NCBI GenBank assembly: GCA_002901265.1
Contig: PPHI01000083.1
Span: 1-64,000 of the forward strand
Length of the DNA stretch: 64,000 nt
Reading direction: 5' to 3'
Origin: Rhodopirellula baltica
GTDB lineage: Bacteria > Planctomycetota > Planctomycetia > Pirellulales > Pirellulaceae
Numbering within the stretch: the stretch's first letter is position 1; the number at the start of each line of letters is the position of its first letter. Shown here piece by piece: positions 25,573 through 34,720 of the stretch. The position numbers were made by a program, and so were the translations under genes. A model generated the notes under the pieces. The model did not search any database and had not been told where the DNA came from. It worked only from the letters and a program-made list of their open reading frames with translations.

Positions 25573-27585
25573 CTATTGGTCCCCCGAAGCGTCGGCAGGG
25601 ATCGTGCGAACCAATTCACCGCAGTGCAGCATCTCGCTGCCCCAGTAGGGATTCAGCAATTGGTCATTGTTTTGTAGCCAATCGCCTTCACCTTGTTTGA
25701 CCATGGGGCAAAAGAACTGATAAAACGGCTGTTCTGCTTGAGCGCCACGTGCTTCGGTGGCAAGCCGGATGACGGCGTGGCTGATCGTTTTAAATTGAAC
25801 CCTCGCTTGGTCGATCGGAAGGTGATGGAGGTGGGCGGTGTTCTTTGCAATGTTGTCCAGTTGCTGTTTGACGTCGTCAGTGAGTGACGAGTCCTCGAGT
25901 AACTTTTGGGTACTGGATTGAAGCCGTTCGACGTTGGCCGCGTTCGGCTTTTTATCTTCAGCGAAGGATGATTGGATTCGAAAGTACGCTTGATAGAGTT
26001 GCTCCAGCGACTGACCCGTTGGGCCATCGAAGCTCGCGACTTGGATGTTTTCGAATTGCAGCGGCTCGTTGCGAATCGCTTGTTTGGCAATCGCCCGAGT
26101 CGGATCGATCAAACTCGGTTTGCCCGCGAGTTGCATTTGAGAGTCGATCAAAAAGTTGCCTGCCGTAGCGACTTGCTCGCCCGCTTGAACGCCATCTTGA
26201 ATGACCACGTTGTTGTCAACGATTGGGCCGACTTTGACACTGCGAATTTCGAAGCGGCCGGGTTCGGTTTCGACGTACACGACGCTGTGTTCGCCAGCCA
26301 TCAAGAGCGCCGACCTCGGGATGGTTAAGGAGTTCTTTCGGTCGACAGGGCGATCGCTGTAGCCGTACCGTGATGTCGGGACCAACGCCATTCCACAGAT
26401 CGGACATTCACCGGGTGCATCGCGAATGATTTGCGGGTGCATGGGGCTGATCCATTTGTTGGCCAGTTCCGCGTCATAGACTTCGCCCTGAGGCCCAATC
26501 GGCACATCGATTGTCGCTTCGGCATAGTCGCCTGGACGCAGTTTGCCGTCATCGTTTCGGAATTCGACACGCACGCCCACGGTGCGATTCTTTCGATCGA
26601 CGCTTGGGTCGACGAACGCCACACGACCCTGCAGCGCGACGCCAGGAAGCGAGTTCAACTCCGCGCTAACTTGTTGGCCAAAGCGTACGCGCGAAGCATC
26701 TTCGGGATAGAGCTGCAACATCAGCCAAACCGTATTCAGGTTGGCGACTCGGTAGATCGGTTCGCCTGCCGAAAGATACATGCCTTCTTCGGCCATCTTT
26801 TCGATCACCGTTCCACCGATCGGGGCGTAGATGGTCAATCGCGATTGTGCTTCGCCCGATTGATCGATCTCGGCAAGTTGCTCCGGGGTCATGCCATATT
26901 CAATCAATCGTTGACGAGAATTTTGAACCAGCTTTTGTTGCGTTTGGCGGATCGAATCGAGCGTCGAACCGGAAAGCTTGGCGAGTGAATTCTTCGCTTC
27001 GAGGTATTCGACCTGTGCCGCATAGAGTTGCGGACTGTAGATGACAGCTAGGTGGTCGTTCTGGTTGACCAACACGCCGGTATAGTCGGCGAAAAGCCGT
27101 TCGATTCGGCCGTCGATATAGGACGACAGCGTGGCTTGACGGCTTTCGTCGATCTGGATCGATCCGATCGTGCGAATCGTTGACGTGACCGGATGTGACT
27201 GGACCGTTTCGGTCTGAATATTTGCAAGGCGTCGCTGCGCCGGTTCGATCTTGATTGCGAAGTCATCAAGGTCACCTCCAGACGACGCGGCCGGTACCAA
27301 AGGCATGCCACAGATTGGACAGCGTCCTTCGCCAGGCTGGCGAATTTGTGGGTGCATGGGGCACGTGTATGTTTCTTGTGCGGCATTGGCGGAAGGGTTC
27401 GCCGGCCCACCTGGACCGCTACGGATCCAGCCCAGTCGCTGTGCAAGGCCGAGTAAGACAATCAGCAAGACGCCGCTTGCGAAAAACATTCCGACGCGTC
27501 CGAAGCGTGATAGCCACCATGACAGCGGACGCCGTGATGGGCGCACTGCCGTTGAAGACGTCGGCGTGGGCGATTCGTTTGACAT
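25573..27585 (-). CDS. cusB: CusB-type membrane fusion protein with two heavy-metal-binding domains
   Basis: 670 residues. It links the RND pump to the outer-membrane channel and passes metal to it. Domains: N-terminal membrane anchor (GRVGMFFASGVLLIVLLGLA); first heavy-metal-binding motif YTCPMHPQIRQPGEGRCPIC; barrel-sandwich and hairpin region with LSSYIDGRIERLFADYTGVL; a second copy, SPMHPQIIRDAPGECPICGM, inserted within the beta-barrel part; a membrane-proximal domain; and a C-terminal DUF3347-like domain ending FFCPMVKQGEGDWLQNN and EMLHCGE. The Met/Cys/His-rich motifs favour copper or silver. It ends immediately before cusA. No ribosome site is seen before the ATG. Confidence 0.9.
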   Translation of the reverse strand: MSNESPTPTSSTAVRPSRRPLSWWLSRFGRVGMFFASGVLLIVLLGLAQRLGWIRSGPGGPANPSANAAQETYTCPMHPQIRQPGEGRCPICGMPLVPAASSGGDLDDFAIKIEPAQRRLANIQTETVQSHPVTSTIRTIGSIQIDESRQATLSSYIDGRIERLFADYTGVLVNQNDHLAVIYSPQLYAAQVEYLEAKNSLAKLSGSTLDSIRQTQQKLVQNSRQRLIEYGMTPEQLAEIDQSGEAQSRLTIYAPIGGTVIEKMAEEGMYLSAGEPIYRVANLNTVWLMLQLYPEDASRVRFGQQVSAELNSLPGVALQGRVAFVDPSVDRKNRTVGVRVEFRNDDGKLRPGDYAEATIDVPIGPQGEVYDAELANKWISPMHPQIIRDAPGECPICGMALVPTSRYGYSDRPVDRKNSLTIPRSALLMAGEHSVVYVETEPGRFEIRSVKVGPIVDNNVVIQDGVQAGEQVATAGNFLIDSQMQLAGKPSLIDPTRAIAKQAIRNEPLQFENIQVASFDGPTGQSLEQLYQAYFRIQSSFAEDKKPNAANVERLQSSTQKLLEDSSLTDDVKQQLDNIAKNTAHLHHLPIDQARVQFKTISHAVIRLATEARGAQAEQPFYQFFCPMVKQGEGDWLQNNDQLLNPYWGSEMLHCGELVRTIPADASGDQ

Positions 27586-27733
27586 TGCAAGTTCGCTGGA
27601 CGAAGGGCCAACTTGTTTGGCCGAATGGATTCGAAAAAGTGCGACTGGCCAAGAAAACCAGCGTTGGACCGTGCCGGATGAATTCCCGACCAGTCGCCTG
27701 ATTCATCAGCGGTGCCTACCGCTACGTCACGTC

Positions 27734-28084
27734 TTACTCGGCGTGATCCGCATGGTCATGACCTTCATGGTCGTGTTCGTCGTCATGCTTCGCGTCGCTC
27801 TTGGCTTGGGCGGCATCGAACTTGGCTTGCTTCTCTTCTTCGGAGAGTGCCTGCCATTCTTCGTCGCAACCGTCACAGCAAAAGCCGATCGTCTTATCGC
27901 CCCATTGAACCGTCCCGCCGTCTTCGGTGACTTTGCCGCCCATCATGGGGCAGTATTCGTTGTCGGTCGAAACGGTGGTCACCTCGACCACTTCGTCGAC
28001 CGGTGTTTCTTGGGTCGGTTTTGGCGAGCAGCCGGCGAACATTGCAGCGGCGGTCACGAGAACAAGTGAAGTCATTCGTCGCAT
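27734..28084 (-). CDS. Small YHS-like metal-binding lipoprotein of the Cus cluster
   Basis: 116 residues from the ATG at 28084, which has GAGGT eight bases upstream; the in-frame start at 28216 is rejected. Signal segment SLVLVTAAAMFAGC gives a lipobox Cys. The middle holds YCPMMGGKV...GFCCDGCDEEW, a YHS-type heavy-metal site with paired Cys. The tail is rich in His, Asp and Glu (DDEHDHEGHDHADHAE) and is likely to chelate metal. It is probably a periplasmic or outer-membrane metal buffer or chaperone supplying the CusBA pump 148 bases downstream on the same strand. Confidence 0.8.
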   Translation of the reverse strand: MRRMTSLVLVTAAAMFAGCSPKPTQETPVDEVVEVTTVSTDNEYCPMMGGKVTEDGGTVQWGDKTIGFCCDGCDEEWQALSEEEKQAKFDAAQAKSDAKHDDEHDHEGHDHADHAE

Positions 28085-28159
28085 GTTTTTTACCTCGGGT
28101 AAGTTTCTAAAACGGATCGCAAGTTTCAAAAGGAAAAATGGGTTCCGAGCGCTGACAGC

Positions 28160-28185
28160 GTTCGGAGACAGTGTTCGGAGACAGT
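28160..28185. repeat. Tandem 13-bp repeat
   Basis: GTTCGGAGACAGT occurs twice back to back in the intergenic region of the Cus cluster, upstream of the small lipoprotein gene; it is followed by GGGGACT. It may be a scar of a REP-type or transposon-related element; this is a guess from the motif style. Confidence 0.6.
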
Positions 28186-28307
28186 GGGGACTAAAGACGC
28201 CTTTCCCTCGCAACACGGATCTCGATGAGATCGATTACGTGCTGAGCGCGCAGCAATTCACGCCGGCGGTTGATAGAGAGAGAGGCTGACTGAAAAGAAT
28301 GCGGACG

Positions 28308-28787
28308 TTAGGTCCGCCAGACGCCAAGCACGATCTGCTTGTAGTGGTTGGTCAGCGTTTCGCAAGAGAAGGATGGAGGCGTGTTCGGAACCGATGTGAG
28401 CACGGGTTCGGAAATCACACCAACATGGGCGGCGACGACAAGGTCCAGCAAAACCTGTAGTGACGTATTCGTCGAATCAGGAAGATTTGATTGCGGCGGC
28501 ACACTCGTGTCATGGTCGCCACAGTGGCAAAGTTGCAATGGCCGAACGGCGTCGGTCTGATTCGCAACATTCTGGCCTGTGCAATGTGGGCAGCGAACTG
28601 CCTCTGTCTGGGGGCTTGGTTTTGAGGTCATCCCCGCACAGCAGCAACATCCGGTCTCGTTTGACTGGCAATGGAAGCCAGAAGCAGACTGGCAGCCACA
28701 GCCGATTCCGTTGCGTGGACACACCGCTTGCATCAGCAGCATTGCTACTGTCAGCCAAACGGTTTGTTTTCGCAGCAGATCGAACAA
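28308..28787 (-). CDS. Cys-rich exported protein in the Cus cluster, unknown function
   Basis: 159 residues if started at the TTG at 28787, which has AAGGAAG eight bases upstream and leads straight into a signal-like segment (LLRKQTVWLTVAMLLMQAVC). A longer in-frame TTG start at 28871 has no such support. The mature N-terminus is packed with Cys (GCGCQSASGFHCQSNE, then GCCCCAG), with further CPHC and CHCGDH pairs. The C-terminal half has none of these and contains a hydrophobic stretch (LQVLLDLVVAAHVGVI). No family is recognised. Its place between the TolC-type gene and the metal-binding lipoprotein makes metal binding the best guess. Confidence 0.6.
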   Translation of the reverse strand: MFDLLRKQTVWLTVAMLLMQAVCPRNGIGCGCQSASGFHCQSNETGCCCCAGMTSKPSPQTEAVRCPHCTGQNVANQTDAVRPLQLCHCGDHDTSVPPQSNLPDSTNTSLQVLLDLVVAAHVGVISEPVLTSVPNTPPSFSCETLTNHYKQIVLGVWRT

Positions 28788-28874
28788 AACAGGTCTTCCT
28801 TGAGGTGAGAGCTGGAATTCTACACCGAAGATTCGAATCCGGCCACATCGGATTTCGTTCGTTGTCTCCAACGG

Positions 28875-30335
28875 TCACTCGGCATCAGAGGATTCGATGC
28901 CGAGTGTCTGTCCGGCGAGCTGCTCCAATTTCACCCTGGCGATAGCCAATTCTCCGATCGCTTGATGGTAGCCGAGCTCCAAGGTTAGCAAGGTTCGGTA
29001 GTCGCGGATAACTCGGTCAAAGTCGGCTTTGGAGTTGGCGTAGGCATCTTGATCGGCGGCCAGAGTTTGGCGCGCCTGTGGCAGAATCGTCGCGTCATAC
29101 AATGCCGCAGTCTCGGAGGCTCGTCGAGCTTCAGCGACCTGTTCCAAAATCATTGCGTCGTACTGGTCGACGATGCCTTGCAATGTCTCGTGGGCCGCAT
29201 GATGTTTCCAGCCGGCTTCGTTTGCGATCGCATCGTACTTTGTTCGCCGCAGAGGCAAACTCATTTGCACCCCAATCGCCCAGGGATCTTCGCCCACATT
29301 GACGACCGATGACGCGGGGCGGTTGTCGTCTGTCATAAAGTAGCTGGCCGATAACCTGAATTCGGGGCGGCGGCTCAGTCGGGCGACTTCGACACCCCAG
29401 CGCGTTGCCTGCGAACGTAGCTGCGCCGCTTGAATCTCTGGTTGATGTGACATCGCGAGTTGCAGCAAAGCGTCTGCATCGAGAGAGACATCGTTGTGAG
29501 CAATCGTTGTATCGGTCACCACGGCGGTCGCCGCCGAACGTCCGATCCAGCGGTTCATTTCAGCTTGGACACTCGTCCGCTGTTTACGCAGAGCGAGCAA
29601 GCGTTCTTCCAACTGTGACAGCTCCAGCGTACCGAGCAAGACATCGCCTTGTGTTGTCGTGCCTGTTGAGACACCCGCGTTGGCGACATCGATCAGTGAC
29701 TCGAGTAACTCTTGATTGGCGACAGCGGTTTCGATTTGTTTGTCGATGACGTACAGGCGGTACCAACCGGTCGCGACTTGTGCCGTGACCGCTAGCCGCG
29801 CGGCTTCAAATTCCGCGTGGATTGCCATCGCTTCTAAGCAGGCTTGCTGTTGTTGTGCGTCAAGTTTGGCAAGCCACGGGATCGCTTGCCCCACATTCAT
29901 GTTCGCACGTTGCGAGCCCGCCGCCGTTTCCAGAGGGTTGCCGAATACGTTGACGCCGAATACCGGATCGGGAAGCTTGTCGACGTATCGCGAACGGGCT
30001 GCCGCCGCTTGGTACTCACTTTGAAGTTTGGCCAAGCGAGGATTATTCGCCAGCGCATCGTCGATGAGGGACGGGAGATGCGATGGTCCCGGAGCGTCTA
30101 TGTGCGGTGGTACTGTATCCGTTTCGCTCAAGAGCGAGGCGAATGATTCATAGTCCACTTGGCTGACAAGCGTCCCATTGGAAGTGCCATTTGCTACCGG
30201 CGCTATTGGCGCAACGGCAGTCACCTGATGGCTGATGTCGGTGGCTGGGCCAGTTGGCGGTGTTGCTGCGCATCCCACGGTCAGACTGGCGGTCAGCACG
30301 CCGATCGCTAGTGAAGTCGCATTGGATGTCCGCAT
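28875..30335 (-). CDS. TolC-type outer-membrane efflux channel (CusC role)
   Basis: 486 residues from the ATG at 30335, preceded by AAGGA at six bases; the ORF opens earlier, at 30374. The signal segment SLAIGVLTASLTVGC gives a lipobox Cys. The body is the two-repeat helical barrel of outer-membrane factors: PSLIDDALANNPRLAKLQ marks the first repeat and AMSHQPEIQAAQLRSQATRW the second. It should form the outer-membrane exit for CusBA. It is the first gene of the cluster in reading order, so the cluster promoter is expected upstream of it, in the 30336-30518 gap. Confidence 0.85.
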   Translation of the reverse strand: MRTSNATSLAIGVLTASLTVGCAATPPTGPATDISHQVTAVAPIAPVANGTSNGTLVSQVDYESFASLLSETDTVPPHIDAPGPSHLPSLIDDALANNPRLAKLQSEYQAAAARSRYVDKLPDPVFGVNVFGNPLETAAGSQRANMNVGQAIPWLAKLDAQQQQACLEAMAIHAEFEAARLAVTAQVATGWYRLYVIDKQIETAVANQELLESLIDVANAGVSTGTTTQGDVLLGTLELSQLEERLLALRKQRTSVQAEMNRWIGRSAATAVVTDTTIAHNDVSLDADALLQLAMSHQPEIQAAQLRSQATRWGVEVARLSRRPEFRLSASYFMTDDNRPASSVVNVGEDPWAIGVQMSLPLRRTKYDAIANEAGWKHHAAHETLQGIVDQYDAMILEQVAEARRASETAALYDATILPQARQTLAADQDAYANSKADFDRVIRDYRTLLTLELGYHQAIGELAIARVKLEQLAGQTLGIESSDAE

Positions 30336-30518
30336 CGATATTCCTTGGGCGCAATCTTGAGACTCTCGGCACAACGGGTGTGGTGCGAGTCAATCTGCGG
30401 CACGGTCCAATGCTGACATCGGCCAAAGAAACCTGCTGATCATCGATCGCAATCGAATCTGTTGGGGATCCGACGCGACGCTTGACGGTTGTAACGATTG
30501 CGAAAAACGACGGGCCGT

Positions 30519-31994
30519 TCACTCGCTGCCGTCGTCAGCCGAAGTACTCGTTTCGTCGCCCGATGATTCGTCAAGGAATTGTTCGAGTTCAATGTCGCAC
30601 AAGATGAACGACGCACTCGCCGTATCTCTGCCCGAAGGATCCAGTTTCTGACGCTGTTGGCGGATTGATTCAAGCTTTTCGCGAGCTTGCTGTGCGGACA
30701 ACGTTCCTTGTTGTTGGGCGTAGACTACTCGAATCGCTTGCCACGCGACACTTTCCAGCGGCCGACGTAATTGATCCAAACAGTCGACCAGTTCACCCAG
30801 GGCAGCATCGTTTCGCTGCTCTTTGATCGCCATTGTTGAGCCGATGGATTTGGTTTTCGCTAGCCACTCGAAACGCTGTTGTGCAATGTCCGACTGTCGA
30901 TCCATCCCCAGTGATTTCAATGCCGTGGCGTAGTGTTGGTAAGCCTCTGCGTCAGTCGGGTCGAGTTTCAAAGCCTGGCCAAACGAGTACGCGGCTTTGC
31001 GCCATTCCATTTGGCTGGCCTGCCACATTCCAAATCCGAACCAATGGTCCGAGGTGTTGTCTTCTATGGTGGATTGGAAAGACTCGTTTTCCTTGTACCA
31101 ATCTGCGAGAGTCTTGGTGTCGGGCAAGTGAGCCGCCACTCGTCCACGTAGGCCTTGGATTTGTGTGTTCGCATTGGGCGATTTCGATAACGCCTCGTGT
31201 GCACCCACCCAGTCACCTTGGCCAATCAGATGCCTTGCGATGCCGAGTACGCCGATCGGAGATTGTTCATCCTCTGAAAGCTCGCCAGTAAAGGGATGAA
31301 CTTGGTTGAGCAACGCACGTAACTCGGCTTCTTCGACGTTCCCGTATTGGCAAAGCGACCGGAGATGGACGAACGCTTCACTTCGACGCCCTTCACGCAG
31401 ATAGAGTTCGGCGAGTTTGCGATGGACCATCGGGCTACCATCCGTCGCGGTCAGCAACGACTGGTAGCGAGTTTCGGCCTGTTCCCAATCGCCTTGGATG
31501 ACCATCCACTCAGCCGTCTGGCCAAGAATGGGCAGGCGAGCATCCGGAGTCACCATTGCGAGCTCATCCAAAATCTGAATGGCTTCGGGAAAGCGATTTC
31601 GTTCGGCGAGAACGCGAGCGAGCAGGAATACGGTTTGCGGATCTTCTGGAGCGATTCGGTTCGCTTGTCGAATCGAGTCGTACGCGGCGACCAGATCGCC
31701 GCGTTCCAATGCTTCGATCGCCGCGTCTTGCAATGCGACGGGATCAGTTTCTTCTTCAGCCCGTTGTGGCTTGGCTAACGCAGGAGAACGTTCCGAAGGG
31801 CGGGTGTTGATGCTGACTTTTTCAGGACGACCGACCACGTCAAGGGGCGGCACAGACCGACCGTTTAGCTTGGCTTGATCCTTTGACGAGGACGGTTCGG
31901 TCGGCTGGGTGCAACCGCTAAACGAGAGCGCGAACGATGCGGTCGCGACCAAGACACGTACGCGGAAGCGGCGAATGGTTTTACTGTGGTTCAT
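30519..31994 (-). CDS. TPR lipoprotein coupled to the multiheme cytochrome
   Basis: 491 residues from the ATG at 31994; upstream in-frame codons belong to the overlapping cytochrome gene. The signal segment VRVLVATASFALSFSGC ends in a lipobox Cys. From about residue 90 there are repeated TPR helices (AAIEALERGDLVAAYDSIRQ, then ETRYQSLLTATDGSPMVHRK and YSFGQALKLDPTDAEAYQHY). The first TPRs closely resemble those in the N-terminal half of the TPR/VCBS proteins nearby, but the propeller part is absent. It overlaps the cytochrome stop by 14 bases, so the two are translationally coupled. Likely a scaffold on the periplasmic side; the partner is unknown. Confidence 0.7.
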   Translation of the reverse strand: MNHSKTIRRFRVRVLVATASFALSFSGCTQPTEPSSSKDQAKLNGRSVPPLDVVGRPEKVSINTRPSERSPALAKPQRAEEETDPVALQDAAIEALERGDLVAAYDSIRQANRIAPEDPQTVFLLARVLAERNRFPEAIQILDELAMVTPDARLPILGQTAEWMVIQGDWEQAETRYQSLLTATDGSPMVHRKLAELYLREGRRSEAFVHLRSLCQYGNVEEAELRALLNQVHPFTGELSEDEQSPIGVLGIARHLIGQGDWVGAHEALSKSPNANTQIQGLRGRVAAHLPDTKTLADWYKENESFQSTIEDNTSDHWFGFGMWQASQMEWRKAAYSFGQALKLDPTDAEAYQHYATALKSLGMDRQSDIAQQRFEWLAKTKSIGSTMAIKEQRNDAALGELVDCLDQLRRPLESVAWQAIRVVYAQQQGTLSAQQAREKLESIRQQRQKLDPSGRDTASASFILCDIELEQFLDESSGDETSTSADDGSE

Positions 31995-33126
31995 GAACTC
32001 GAATCCAATGATCGTGGAAGTCGAGATGAATACCGGGCAATTGTTTTGCCGGCATGTGACATTCAATGCAACCGGTTTTAGGCGAGACGGGGCAAGCGAC
32101 GTGATCCGACTCGGATTCCAAATGGCAGCTGACGCATTTCTTAACGTGCCGTTCCATTGGAACCGTTTCGACGGATTCATGCGGATTGTGGCAAGTCGAA
32201 CAACCGAGCTGGCGTTCGGATTCCAGGTAGCATCGGCTGCGTAGAATCCCTACCGGCTGAAACCGTACGAGTTCGTCGGGGTATTCACGCAACTCGGATC
32301 GTGAAATCGTCATTGGCAGTCGGTGGCAATCACCACACAGTTGAATTTCTGATTCGACATCCCAGTCCGCTTTGCCAACCGAATACTTGGGCGGGTTCTC
32401 CATTTGCCGCGCGAGACGAACGTGTTCACTGGCCGGTCCGTGGCATTTCTCGCAGTTCACATTTGCAACGAGTCCGACGACGGTTTGGTTTTCGATTTCC
32501 CCGGCGGTCGTATGGCAGTAGACACATTTTCGCATCACGTTGCCTTGGTGTTTCAATCCGAATGCTTCGGCTTGGACTGGCATCGGGCCGGGAGCTTCCT
32601 GTGGCGTGGGGCCGAGCTTTTGGGTGGCATTGAACCAGGATGCCCGGTGCTCGATCGCGATTGTGTTGCCCTGTTGATCGGGAATCAAAGAGAGCAATGT
32701 GATCGCGCCTTCGGGGGAACCGAGGGCATAGTCCAAGCGGAAAGGACGGTCACCAAAACGTTCTGGCAGCGTAACGTAAAGGCCGTCCTCGTCAGTGTGG
32801 TAGTGATAGGTTCCGTACGGTTCACCCGCGTCGTAGGTCTTGCCGTCGAACAGCTCGGCAATTTTAGGATCATCGGCCAGGTAGAACGTCGACTTGTGAC
32901 CATGGTGAGCGTGCAAGTCATAGTTCGTCTGATGACATTCTTTGCAGATATCACGTCCAACAAAGGTTGGCTTGGTGTCGCTTGAAACTCCATCAGCGAT
33001 TGCAATCGCTGGTTTCGATGTCTCGGTACTTTGCGTCGACTCGTCAAAGTGCAGCGACATCGACGTGCCAAGCAACAGCAACGCAGCGACCGGAATTCCA
33101 AGCACGCGTTTCAAACCGAGTCTCAC
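31981..33126 (-). CDS. Seven-heme c-type cytochrome
   Basis: 381 residues if started at GTG 33126; the open frame reaches 33420 but the upstream part lies within the terminator and the DUF1559 gene. A hydrophobic export segment (VLGIPVAALLLLGTSMSL) follows the start. Seven CxxCH heme sites can be counted: CKECH, CVYCH, CEKCH, CGDCH, CSTCH, CVSCH and CIECH. The region before the first is reminiscent of c554-type multiheme cytochromes. It should be periplasmic and could carry electrons. The start is uncertain as no ribosome site is visible. The stop overlaps the TPR lipoprotein start by 14 bases. Confidence 0.85.
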   Translation of the reverse strand: MRLGLKRVLGIPVAALLLLGTSMSLHFDESTQSTETSKPAIAIADGVSSDTKPTFVGRDICKECHQTNYDLHAHHGHKSTFYLADDPKIAELFDGKTYDAGEPYGTYHYHTDEDGLYVTLPERFGDRPFRLDYALGSPEGAITLLSLIPDQQGNTIAIEHRASWFNATQKLGPTPQEAPGPMPVQAEAFGLKHQGNVMRKCVYCHTTAGEIENQTVVGLVANVNCEKCHGPASEHVRLARQMENPPKYSVGKADWDVESEIQLCGDCHRLPMTISRSELREYPDELVRFQPVGILRSRCYLESERQLGCSTCHNPHESVETVPMERHVKKCVSCHLESESDHVACPVSPKTGCIECHMPAKQLPGIHLDFHDHWIRVHEPQ

Positions 33127-33162
33127 TATCGAAAGAGAAAGAACTGAAGCGTTCAAGTTTAA

Positions 33163-33200
33163 CAAAAAGAAACCCCGTCCGCGATCGCGGACGGGGTTTC
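33163..33200 (-). terminator. Rho-independent terminator after the DUF1559 gene
   Basis: A perfectly symmetric 32-bp palindrome (33169-33200; AAACCCCGTCCGCGA arm) is followed on the minus strand by TTTTT and more T-rich bases (33168-33164). It lies 30 bases after the DUF1559 stop and 43 bases before the cytochrome start, which suggests the cytochrome has its own promoter or depends on read-through. Confidence 0.85.
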
Positions 33201-33229
33201 CGAGTGTTGAATCACATCTTGAGAGGTGA

Positions 33230-34516
33230 TTAATTGAACGATTCTTCGATCGTTTCCTTACCACGAGAGCTTCCGAGAGCTCCCCAAACACCATAGGGAC
33301 TCTTCTTACCGACTCGCCAAGGTTCATCGGGGCTACGTGGCGGTTCCGAGTGCGAACCGATGCAGGGTTCGGTTTGCGTACCGGCATCGATGGAGTCGGT
33401 GATGAAGGTAACAGCACCATCGCCCATCAGAATGTGAACGCCACCTTGGTGACGGCTACTTGGTGGACACAGGCCGACGTTGTCGTACCAGTGGGCTTCA
33501 CACATTTCGCTGTTGGGCGGACGAATGGTGTGCATCGCTGTCATGGTAAATGCACCCCAGGCCCAGTTCATCCCACGGCCGGCTGCACCGTCCATGTAAC
33601 GAGTCGGAGGAGTACATCCGGTGGAGCTAACATCGCACCAGAACGAAGGTGACTCTTGGTCAATCCAGCCCTGTTGAACGCAGTACATTGGGTTGTTTTC
33701 GACAACCCAGCTTTGTGTAACGGCGGCCAACGCACTTCGTTTGTCACGGTCACCAAGGTCAGTGATGATTTCGCCACCTGCGACGGTGTTGGAAAGACCG
33801 TCGAGGATGTCACGGAACTTCGTCGATTTCTTACGTGAGAAGAAACCACGGTCCGAAGCGTTAAAGAACTTCGCACGCCAAGCGTCGCCGGGCGTTAAGT
33901 CACCGTTCTTCATACCGTTGTCCCAAACTTGGTTGTACGAGTCACCCAAGCAAACGGCATAGTTCGTCCGACCACCCGCAGGAGCGCCTTGTCCAGGGTC
34001 ACTGGGGCAGCGCAAAGTCGCGACTTCGGTTGACCAAGGAATGAACAAACGCGATTCTTCGCCGTTACGGTCCAGACGCGGGTTGGGGCCCATTGATGTC
34101 CAGTGACCCAACGTACCAGCAGCTCGTGGCAGTGCTGCACCGCCGAGTGTCCGGGTTCCGGGCTGGACGATATTGTCCCAAAGTCCTTGCTGCTCCAAAA
34201 ACGGCATCATTCCAACGAAGGCACTGAGTTCTTCGTTGTTGGTGGTCGTGGAGCCTTCCCACCACTGGGTGCATCCATCAAGGATACCCAGGCCAGTACC
34301 GCCGTTTTGGCGAGGCAGTTCCTTGTACGCAGAATGGTAGTTGTGCATCGCCAACCCGATCTGCTTAAAGTTATTACTGCAACTCATTCGTCGCGCGGCT
34401 TCGCGAGCCGCCTGAACTGCCGGCAGGAGTAATCCCACCAGAATTCCAATAATTGCAATGACGACCAGCAGCTCCACAAGCGTGAAACCACGGGACATCC
34501 CCTTACTTCGCACCAT
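33230..34516 (-). CDS. DUF1559 prepilin-like protein
   Basis: 428 residues. The N-terminus is a type IV prepilin signal: a short basic leader ([10 protein letters not shown]) then [16 protein letters not shown], with Phe following the cleavage Gly and Glu at position 5 of the mature protein. The following [17 protein letters not shown] is the planctomycete DUF1559 hallmark. The C-terminal H-X9-DG motif is [12 protein letters not shown]. These proteins are highly expanded in planctomycetes, and their role is not established; pseudopilins for secretion or adhesion are a reasonable guess. GGGAGA lies eleven bases before the ATG. A strong terminator follows it. Confidence 0.95.
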   Translation of the reverse strand: MVRSKGMSRGFTLVELLVVIAIIGILVGLLLPAVQAAREAARRMSCSNNFKQIGLAMHNYHSAYKELPRQNGGTGLGILDGCTQWWEGSTTTNNEELSAFVGMMPFLEQQGLWDNIVQPGTRTLGGAALPRAAGTLGHWTSMGPNPRLDRNGEESRLFIPWSTEVATLRCPSDPGQGAPAGGRTNYAVCLGDSYNQVWDNGMKNGDLTPGDAWRAKFFNASDRGFFSRKKSTKFRDILDGLSNTVAGGEIITDLGDRDKRSALAAVTQSWVVENNPMYCVQQGWIDQESPSFWCDVSSTGCTPPTRYMDGAAGRGMNWAWGAFTMTAMHTIRPPNSEMCEAHWYDNVGLCPPSSRHQGGVHILMGDGAVTFITDSIDAGTQTEPCIGSHSEPPRSPDEPWRVGKKSPYGVWGALGSSRGKETIEESFN

Positions 34517-34720
34517 TCCAAGTCTCCCGATAAAAAAGTCGAACGAATCCCCCCACGGATAAAAACTGTGGGGGTATTAACTCACACTGGCACGCTACCC
34601 CTCAATATAGGAACCTAGGGGGTTAATCACACGCTAATGGGCTGATTAATCAGTAAAAATCCCGCGATAGTGCGCTTTCGTTCTTTTCAGACCTCTCAAT
34701 AATCCGCAAATACCACTCAA
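34517..34720. promoter_or_regulatory. Divergent control region with short repeats
   Basis: It separates the DUF1559 gene from the + strand TPR/VCBS gene. Two similar segments, GGGGTATTAACTCACAC at 34571-34587 and GGGGGTTAATCACACGCT at 34618-34635, look like imperfect direct repeats. A 12-bp palindrome CTGATTAATCAG is at 34642-34653. These could be regulator sites controlling both genes. No confident -10/-35 elements. Confidence 0.4.
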
